Source: Acetatifactor sp. (GTDB taxonomy: Bacteria > Bacillota > Clostridia > Lachnospirales > Lachnospiraceae). Taken from it: DNA of 18,448 nucleotides. Both the position numbers and the translations under genes were made by a program. The first letter of the stretch is position 1. The number at the start of each line of letters is the position of its first letter. The stretch lies in NCBI GenBank assembly GCA_016303085.1, contig JAEDMI010000022.1:1-18448 (forward strand), written 5' to 3'. Shown here piece by piece: positions 13,271-18,448 of this stretch. The notes beneath the pieces are model-generated. The model did not search any database. It worked only from the letters and a program-made list of their open reading frames with translations, and had not been told where the DNA came from.

Positions 13271-14449
13271 TTGGAAATGAGGACAGAGGAGAGTGAAATT
13301 CGGACGGCTCAGGTATCGGATTTGTGCAGAAGAAGACTGCTTAATTACGCGGACAGCTTTTATGAACTGGCAAGAAGCTACGACAGGGAGTTTTGTCCGG
13401 GTGAGGAGGACAGGCAGACAGTACTCTCCGAGAGGAGGCTCTGGGAAAACAGACAGATTTTAAAAAGTCATTTGAATGAAATGGCAAAGATAATGACGGA
13501 GGTAGCCTGTGAGGTTTTATGCTACAGACCCATGGAGGATAAAAAGAAACGTCTGATTGTCCGCGCCATGCATGAAGAAGGAATCCGGGTGGAAAATCCC
13601 TGTTACATATCACGGGACGACGGGAATGAATCCGTCGTGCTTACCATGAGCACAGAGAAAAGAGCGGGTGCTTCCGCGGAGGAGGCTGCGGATATGATTT
13701 CCGTATTGCTGGACAGGAGACTACAGCTTTCCGCCTCAAGTCCTTTTGTAATAGACAGGAATCCACAAAGCTTTATTCTGGAGAAGGAAGCGCGCTTCCT
13801 GGCGTTGACGGGGTTTGCCAGGGCAATCAAGGAAAATGAGACGGTATCCGGAGACAATTATGCTGTTCTGGAGGCGGAAAGAGGAAGACTTACCGTTATG
13901 CTTTCCGATGGGACAGGCTCCGGGGAGCAGGCAGGTAAAGACAGTGAGCAGGTGTTGGATCTGACGGAAAAATTTCTGGAAGCGGGCTACAGCACCGATG
14001 CTGCAGTGAAAATGATTAATACGGCTTTGTTTGCCATGGGCGAGGATAAGAATCATCCCACACTGGATATCTGTGAAATTGACCTGTACAGCGGCAGTTG
14101 TGAGCTGAGAAAGGTGGGAGGTGCCGCCACCTTTTTGAAAAGAGAGAGAGAAATTGAGCAGCTTTCGGAGAGCAACCTGCCTCTGGGCATCTTTCAGCAG
14201 GCGCAGCTGCAGCCTATACAAAGAGGGCTGCGGGACGGGGATTATCTTGTCATGGTATCGGACGGAGTGGTAGATGCGTTTGAAGAACTGGATTATGAGA
14301 ATACCATGTGCGCAGTTTTGGCAGAGATGAAGGAGCAGAACCCCGGAGAACTGGCGGATAAGCTGTTGCGGGAGGCGCTTATCGCAGCGGGTGGAAGAAT
14401 AAAGGATGATATGACGGTGGGGGTTATCGGTATCTGGGAGACCCGGTGA
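13271..14449 (+). CDS. spoIIE: SpoIIE-type PP2C phosphatase, short form without membrane domain
   Basis: This 392-residue serine/threonine phosphatase should dephosphorylate the anti-anti-sigma factor SpoIIAA to release sigma-F in the forespore. Residues about 1-180 match the central regulatory region of SpoIIE, and about 185-390 the PP2C domain. Metal-binding acids are present: Asp195 (SGDN), Asp213 (SDGTGSG), Asp331 (VSDGVVDAF) and Asp379/380 (DDMTV). The Bacillus protein is about 827 residues with ten N-terminal membrane helices; here no hydrophobic segment exists, and an in-frame TGA at 13244 plus the promoter at 13198-13230 rule out a hidden upstream part. I chose TTG at 13271 because AAAGG lies 7 bases before it; ATG at 13277 is the alternative. 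The next gene overlaps its stop by 4 bases. The protein is presumably cytosolic, or brought to the septum by partners. Confidence 0.9.
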   Translation: MEMRTEESEIRTAQVSDLCRRRLLNYADSFYELARSYDREFCPGEEDRQTVLSERRLWENRQILKSHLNEMAKIMTEVACEVLCYRPMEDKKKRLIVRAMHEEGIRVENPCYISRDDGNESVVLTMSTEKRAGASAEEAADMISVLLDRRLQLSASSPFVIDRNPQSFILEKEARFLALTGFARAIKENETVSGDNYAVLEAERGRLTVMLSDGTGSGEQAGKDSEQVLDLTEKFLEAGYSTDAAVKMINTALFAMGEDKNHPTLDICEIDLYSGSCELRKVGGAATFLKREREIEQLSESNLPLGIFQQAQLQPIQRGLRDGDYLVMVSDGVVDAFEELDYENTMCAVLAEMKEQNPGELADKLLREALIAAGGRIKDDMTVGVIGIWETR

Positions 14450-15879
14450 TTCGGGTTGCACTTGCTTTTTATCACGGTTTGAGATACCATGTTTCTATGA
14501 ATATGCGGCAGAAAACGGAAGAAAAAGTATTCTCTTTTATGGAGGAGAATCATATGGTGCAGCACGGGGATAAGATTATCCTCGGAGTTTCGGGAGGGGC
14601 AGACTCGGTTTGCCTCTTATTTCTGTTGCTGGAATACAGGAAGCGGACAGCCTTTGAGATGGCGGTGGTGCATGTAAATCATGGGCTTCGGGGCAGAGCT
14701 GCGGAGGAAGATGCACGCTATGTAGAAGACCTCTGTAAGCAGTGGAAGCTTCCTTTTTACCCGGTGAAGGGAGACGTCAGGAGCCTTGCGACGGAGGAGA
14801 AATGCTCTGAGGAGGATGCGGGAAGAAGACTGCGTTACAGGGCTTTCGGGCAGGCGGCGGAAAAGTTTGGGGGAACAAAGATTGGGGTAGCCCACAACAG
14901 CAATGACAGAGCGGAAACCATGCTGCTTCATCTTTTTCGCGGAAGCGGACTTAAGGGGCTCTGCGGTATGGAACCGGTTCGGGAGAATATTATCCGGCCC
15001 CTGCTTTGTCTGGAGCGGGAAGAGATAGAGGCATATCTGCAGGAGAGAAACATACCCTGGTGCACGGACAGTACCAACGGGGAAGACAAATATACCAGAA
15101 ACCGCATCCGACATCATATTCTGCCTTATGCGGAGGAAGAGATATCGGAGAAGTCGGTCAGCCATATGTGCAGGACGGCGGAACTTTTGGCTGAGACAGA
15201 GGATTATCTGCGGCAGCAGACGGCTGAGGCCGGGAAGCGCTGCATCAGCGGGAACAGGATTGATACGGAGACCTTTAAAGAGCTTCATCCGGTGCTTCAA
15301 AAAAGAGTGTTGCTGGCAATTCTGGAGAACTTGTCGCCCACGGGAAAGGATATTGCCGCTGTCCATGTGCAGGATGTACTCACACTGTTTGAGCGGAGGG
15401 GAAACCGCAGCATTTGTCTTCCCTTCGGAATCCGGTTCCGAAGACAGTACGACGAGGTGATTTTCGGGAACGGCAGAGAGAGTGAGCAGCAAAAAGCACT
15501 GCCGGAATTTGATTTTTCGGAAATTTTTCTTAAAAACCGGGAGGAAGTTCCCAGAAATGAGTATACGAAATGGTTTGATTATGATAAAATAAAGGAATCG
15601 CCTGTGGTTCGTTTCAGGCAGACAGGGGATTATCTCACCATATCGGACGGAAAGGGAAATGTGATTCATAAATCTCTGAAGGATTATATGATAACGGAGA
15701 AAATTCCCCGGGAAATGAGAGACAGGATTCCTGTACTGGCGGAGGGAAGTCACGTTTTGTGGCTGATTGGTTACCGAATCAGCGAATATTATAAGATTGA
15801 CAGGAATACAAAACGTATTTTACAGGTAAAATTAATAGGAGACTGCGCAGACAGCGGAACGGAGGAGAAAAATGGCTGA
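14446..15879 (+). CDS. tilS: tRNA(Ile) lysidine synthetase TilS
   Basis: This 477-residue essential enzyme uses ATP and lysine to convert the wobble C34 of tRNA-Ile(CAU) into lysidine, changing its reading from AUG to AUA. The PP-loop SGGADS is at 49-54 and HVNHGLRG at 76-83. AHNSNDRAETMLLHLFRGSG and WCTDSTN...RNRIRHHILP follow, with the C-terminal TilS domain in the last ~90 residues (RFRQTGDYLTI onward). The GTG at 14446 overlaps the spoIIE stop (GTGA) and has GGGAG 5 bases upstream. ATGs at 14497 and 14503 give a more usual N-terminal length but have no ribosome site, so the start is uncertain. hpt starts 8 bases before this gene ends. As a growth-essential gene behind a sporulation gene, it probably needs another promoter; only a weak TTGCTT-N17-TACCAT (around 14461-14490) was seen. 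Confidence 0.93.
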   Translation: MIRVALAFYHGLRYHVSMNMRQKTEEKVFSFMEENHMVQHGDKIILGVSGGADSVCLLFLLLEYRKRTAFEMAVVHVNHGLRGRAAEEDARYVEDLCKQWKLPFYPVKGDVRSLATEEKCSEEDAGRRLRYRAFGQAAEKFGGTKIGVAHNSNDRAETMLLHLFRGSGLKGLCGMEPVRENIIRPLLCLEREEIEAYLQERNIPWCTDSTNGEDKYTRNRIRHHILPYAEEEISEKSVSHMCRTAELLAETEDYLRQQTAEAGKRCISGNRIDTETFKELHPVLQKRVLLAILENLSPTGKDIAAVHVQDVLTLFERRGNRSICLPFGIRFRRQYDEVIFGNGRESEQQKALPEFDFSEIFLKNREEVPRNEYTKWFDYDKIKESPVVRFRQTGDYLTISDGKGNVIHKSLKDYMITEKIPREMRDRIPVLAEGSHVLWLIGYRISEYYKIDRNTKRILQVKLIGDCADSGTEEKNG

Positions 15880-16399
15880 GCACATCAGAGTACTTTTATC
15901 GGAGGAAGAGGTAGACAGAAGGATTCAGGAAATCGGAGAGCAAATCAGCAGGGACTATGCGGGCAAAAAGGTTCACCTTGTATGTGTGCTGAAGGGCGGA
16001 AGTTTCTTTATGTGTGAGCTGGCAAAGAGAATTACGGTTCCCGTATCACTGGATTTTATGTCTGTATCCAGCTACGGCAGCGATACAAAGTCCAGCGGTG
16101 TTGTAAAGATTGTAAAGGATTTGGACGAATCCCTGAAGGACAAGGATGTTCTTGTGGTAGAGGACATTGTGGACAGCGGAAGGACGCTCAGCTATCTGTT
16201 GGAGATGCTTCGTGACAGAGGGCCTGCATCACTTCGGCTCTGTACTTTGCTGGACAAACCTGACAGACGTGTCATTGATGTAAATGTGGATTACACCGGA
16301 TTTCAGATTCCCGATGAATTTGTGGTAGGCTATGGTTTGGACTATGACCAGATGTATCGTAATCTTCCTTACATCGGAGTAGTGGAATTTGATAATTAG
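15872..16399 (+). CDS. hpt: Hypoxanthine phosphoribosyltransferase
   Basis: This 175-residue cytosolic enzyme of purine salvage makes IMP (and often GMP) from the base and PRPP. The type I PRTase PRPP loop VLVVEDIVDSGRTL is at 93-106 with the acidic pair Glu97-Asp98. The PPi loop is LKGGSFF (40-46), the flexible catalytic loop SSYGSDTKSSG is at 66-76, and the C-terminal base-binding VVGYGLDYDQ is at 151-160. Length and motifs are complete. GGAGG lies 6 bases before the ATG, which is inside the end of tilS (8-base overlap). In Bacillus, HprT and TilS are linked genes and form a regulatory complex acting on ftsH; the same order here makes this possible but it is not shown. Confidence 0.96.
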   Translation: MAEHIRVLLSEEEVDRRIQEIGEQISRDYAGKKVHLVCVLKGGSFFMCELAKRITVPVSLDFMSVSSYGSDTKSSGVVKIVKDLDESLKDKDVLVVEDIVDSGRTLSYLLEMLRDRGPASLRLCTLLDKPDRRVIDVNVDYTGFQIPDEFVVGYGLDYDQMYRNLPYIGVVEFDN

Positions 16400-16403
16400 G
16401 AGG
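16398..16403 (+). promoter_or_regulatory. ftsH ribosome binding site overlapping the hpt stop
   Basis: A perfect AGGAGG begins at the second base of the hpt TAG stop (16397-16399) and lies 8 bases before the TTG at 16412. It fixes that TTG as the ftsH start, since no ATG is in the right place. Confidence 0.8.
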
Positions 16404-16411
16404 CTTGCGAG

Positions 16412-18235
16412 TTGAGGCAGGAAGGCAGAAAGTTTTTTTCATATTTTATTTTTATTCTTGGGTTGCTGACAGTGGTTTTCCTGTTCGGTATTTTGAGACA
16501 GAAGGTGGAGGAGGATTATTCCAAAGCTGAGTTTCTCGCCGATATGGAAGCCGGTAAAGTGACCGATGTAGAGATTCAGCTGAACAGCGAGACACCTACG
16601 GGTGCACTTTACATCGACCTGAAAAACGGTGATAACAAGACGCTGTATGTATCAGACATTGTGGAGATGGAGGAAATTGTCAGGTCATACGGCTTCGACC
16701 CTATGGTTCACGATGTGAGGAGAGACAGCTGGTTTCTGACCACACTTGTTCCCATGCTGATTGTCATTGTGGTAGGTTTTTTCCTGTTCATGATGATAAA
16801 TGCCCAGAATGCCGGGGCAGGGGCCGGAAATGCCAAAATGATGAATTTTGGCAAAAGCCGTGCAAAAATGTCTATGGGTGATAAGACTATCACATTTGAA
16901 CAGGTGGCAGGTCTGAAGGAAGAAAAAGAGGAACTGGAGGAAATCGTTGATTTTCTGAGAGAGCCCGGAAAATATAACAGTGTGGGCGCGAGAATCCCCA
17001 AGGGCGTGTTGCTGGAGGGCCCTCCCGGAACAGGTAAAACCCTGTTGGCGAAGGCTGTGGCGGGAGAGGCTAATGTGGCTTTTTTCAGTATCTCCGGTTC
17101 GGATTTTGTGGAAATGTTTGTAGGTGTCGGCGCTTCCCGTGTCCGCGATTTATTTGAGGAGGCAAAAAAGAATGCCCCTTGTATCGTGTTTATCGACGAG
17201 ATTGACGCGGTGGCAAGACGCCGGGGCACCGGAATGGGTGGAGGACATGACGAAAGAGAACAGACATTGAACCAGCTTTTGGTGGAGATGGACGGCTTTG
17301 GCGTCAACGAGGGAATTATTGTCATGGCAGCCACAAACAGAGTGGATATCCTGGACCCTGCTATTCTGCGTCCCGGACGTTTCGACAGAAAGGTTGCGGT
17401 GGGTACACCGGATATCAGCGGCAGAGAGGATATTTTAAAGGTTCACGCCAAGAATAAGCCTTTGTCCGAGGATGTGGATTTAAAGCAGATTGCTCAGACG
17501 ACGGCAGGGTTTACGGGTGCTGACCTTGAAAACCTTTTGAACGAGGCGGCAATCAACGCCGCAAAGGATGGCAAGAAATATGTATCTCAGAGCGATATCA
17601 AAAAGGCTTTTGTCAAGGTAGGCATCGGTGCGGAGAAAAAGAGCCGCGTTATCTCCGACAAGGAGAAGCGGATTACCGCTTATCACGAGTCGGGGCATGC
17701 GATTCTGTTCCATGTGCTGCCGGATGTGGGACCTGTCTATGCGGTATCCATTATCCCTACGGGGCAGGGTGCAGCCGGTTATACCATGCCTCTTCCCGAG
17801 AAGGATGAAATGTTCGTCACAAAAGGACAAATGCTTCAGGATATCATGGTATCGCTGGGCGGAAGAATCGCGGAGGAAATCATTTTTAAGGATATTACTA
17901 CCGGTGCATCCAGCGATATCAAGCGCGCTACCAAGGTGGCCAGGAGAATGGTAACCCGCTTCGGTATGTCGGACAATATCGGTGTCATCTGTTATGACGA
18001 TGATGACGATGAAGTGTTTATCGGGCGTGATCTTGCCCATGCTAAGGCTCACAGTGAGGCCATATCCGGCGAGATTGACAGGGAAGTAAAGGCTATTATC
18101 GATGACTGCTATTCCAGAGCAAAGGCTATTATTCTGGAGCATGAGCAGGTGCTTCATAATTGTGCAAAGCTTCTGTTGGAAAAGGAAAAAATCGGCAGAG
18201 AAGAGTTTGAAGCATTGTTCGCGGCAGAAGGCTAA
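16412..18235 (+). CDS. ftsH: ATP-dependent zinc metalloprotease FtsH
   Basis: This 607-residue membrane AAA protease degrades misassembled membrane proteins and some regulators. Two membrane helices (about 8-28 and 107-129) flank a ~75-residue extracytoplasmic domain. The AAA module has Walker A GPPGTGKT (203-210), Walker B ending in Asp262-Glu263 (VFIDEID) and the second region of homology at about 307-326 with Arg320 and Arg323. The zinc site is HESGH at 425-429 (a Ser replaces the usual Ala of HEAGH), with Asp502 (GASSDIKRAT) as third ligand. An acidic run of five Asp and a Glu precedes VFIGRDL near residue 530. The C-terminal tail is short. The start is TTG, set by the AGGAGG overlapping the hpt stop; this weak start may limit synthesis. 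The gene closes the spoIIE-tilS-hpt-ftsH set; no strong terminator follows. Confidence 0.97.
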   Translation: MRQEGRKFFSYFIFILGLLTVVFLFGILRQKVEEDYSKAEFLADMEAGKVTDVEIQLNSETPTGALYIDLKNGDNKTLYVSDIVEMEEIVRSYGFDPMVHDVRRDSWFLTTLVPMLIVIVVGFFLFMMINAQNAGAGAGNAKMMNFGKSRAKMSMGDKTITFEQVAGLKEEKEELEEIVDFLREPGKYNSVGARIPKGVLLEGPPGTGKTLLAKAVAGEANVAFFSISGSDFVEMFVGVGASRVRDLFEEAKKNAPCIVFIDEIDAVARRRGTGMGGGHDEREQTLNQLLVEMDGFGVNEGIIVMAATNRVDILDPAILRPGRFDRKVAVGTPDISGREDILKVHAKNKPLSEDVDLKQIAQTTAGFTGADLENLLNEAAINAAKDGKKYVSQSDIKKAFVKVGIGAEKKSRVISDKEKRITAYHESGHAILFHVLPDVGPVYAVSIIPTGQGAAGYTMPLPEKDEMFVTKGQMLQDIMVSLGGRIAEEIIFKDITTGASSDIKRATKVARRMVTRFGMSDNIGVICYDDDDDEVFIGRDLAHAKAHSEAISGEIDREVKAIIDDCYSRAKAIILEHEQVLHNCAKLLLEKEKIGREEFEALFAAEG

Positions 18236-18448
18236 ATGGACATACGTGGAGTTGCACAAGGGCGCCATGACCTTTCTTGGTAGTTTTTGACAACGAACAT
18301 TTGGATAAAGTGCACAAAAAGAAACAGATGAATTTGTAATATTTGTGAATTTTGGGAATAGTCAAAAGACCAAGGGGATGGTATTATAATACTCGTAACC
18401 CCCCCAATACATTATATAGTTTTTTGCTATACCCCATAAGAAAGAAAT
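18236..18448. other. Non-coding tail after ftsH
   Basis: No credible gene was found in these 213 bases. A TTGACA at 18287-18292 has no partner -10 at a usable distance. A run of seven C's is at 18399-18405. A small TATAG/CTATA hairpin with a T-rich loop lies at 18415-18431. There is no clear terminator for ftsH: ACC/GGT near 18270-18281 before TAGTTTTT has only a three-pair stem. Confidence 0.5.
18379..18390 (+). promoter_or_regulatory. Possible promoter -10 for a gene beyond the window
   Basis: TGGTATTAT (18379-18387) fits an extended -10 (TG-N-TATTAT), and a perfect TATAAT overlaps it at 18385-18390. No good -35 lies at the right spacing, which is tolerated for extended -10 promoters. The target is outside the window. 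Confidence 0.4.

Noticed and set aside
14617..15753. Minus-strand open frame of 378 codons inside tilS
   Set aside because: It is a shadow of a clear TilS gene, with no domain and no promoter or ribosome site that stands out.
18268..18289. Terminator after ftsH
   Set aside because: Only a three-pair stem precedes TAGTTTTTG; not convincing.
1..18448. Mobile elements, CRISPR arrays, tRNA or rRNA genes, defence genes
   Set aside because: No transposase or integrase frames, no regularly spaced repeats and no tRNA cloverleaf were seen; all sizeable genes belong to known core or accessory families, or, in one case, to an uncharacterised membrane-protein family.

Overview
The window looks like a chromosomal segment from a spore-forming anaerobic Firmicute, most likely a gut-associated member of the Lachnospiraceae. 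The reasons are a gene order typical of sporulating Clostridia (hup, rqcP, yabP, yabQ, divIC, spoIIE, tilS, hpt, ftsH), strong AGGAGG-type Shine-Dalgarno sites, frequent GTG and TTG starts, and a GH112 phosphorylase (gnpA) used to break down mucin and milk glycans. No mobile element, CRISPR array, rRNA or tRNA gene was seen. All genes but one lie on the + strand.

Layout. (1) Positions 1-1495 hold the 3' two-thirds of gnpA. It converges on a minus-strand gene for a two-pass membrane protein of unknown function, with a near-symmetric terminator between them. (2) Positions 2900-4649 hold an M3-family zinc oligoendopeptidase with its own promoter. (3) Positions 4650-4844 are an unusually structured intergenic stretch with three hairpins, a direct repeat and a palindrome. 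(4) Positions 4845-11200 are a co-directional run: a membrane-anchored parvulin-like foldase with two repeated PPIase-like units, a Cof-type HAD phosphatase, the CCA-adding enzyme, a CotS-type spore-coat protein and a PEGA-domain lipoprotein. (5) Positions 11212-18235 are the conserved division, sporulation and housekeeping cluster: HU, RqcP (ribosome quality control), YabP and YabQ (cortex formation), DivIC (septum), SpoIIE (phosphatase that releases sigma-F), TilS (tRNA-Ile lysidine synthetase), Hpt (purine salvage) and FtsH (membrane AAA protease). (6) The last ~210 bases are non-coding and probably carry a promoter for a gene beyond the window.

What deserves attention. SpoIIE is a short form lacking the N-terminal multi-pass membrane domain of the Bacillus protein. 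Its promoter sits directly upstream and has perfect -35 and -10 hexamers separated by 21 bases, the spacing known for Spo0A-activated sigma-A promoters, with Spo0A-box-like sequences nearby. Two intrinsic terminators (foldase/HAD and hup/rqcP) end almost on the next gene's Shine-Dalgarno, leaving no room for a promoter, so they probably act as read-through attenuators. No clearly new multi-gene system is visible; this is mostly core genome with some interesting regulatory and domain-architecture details.
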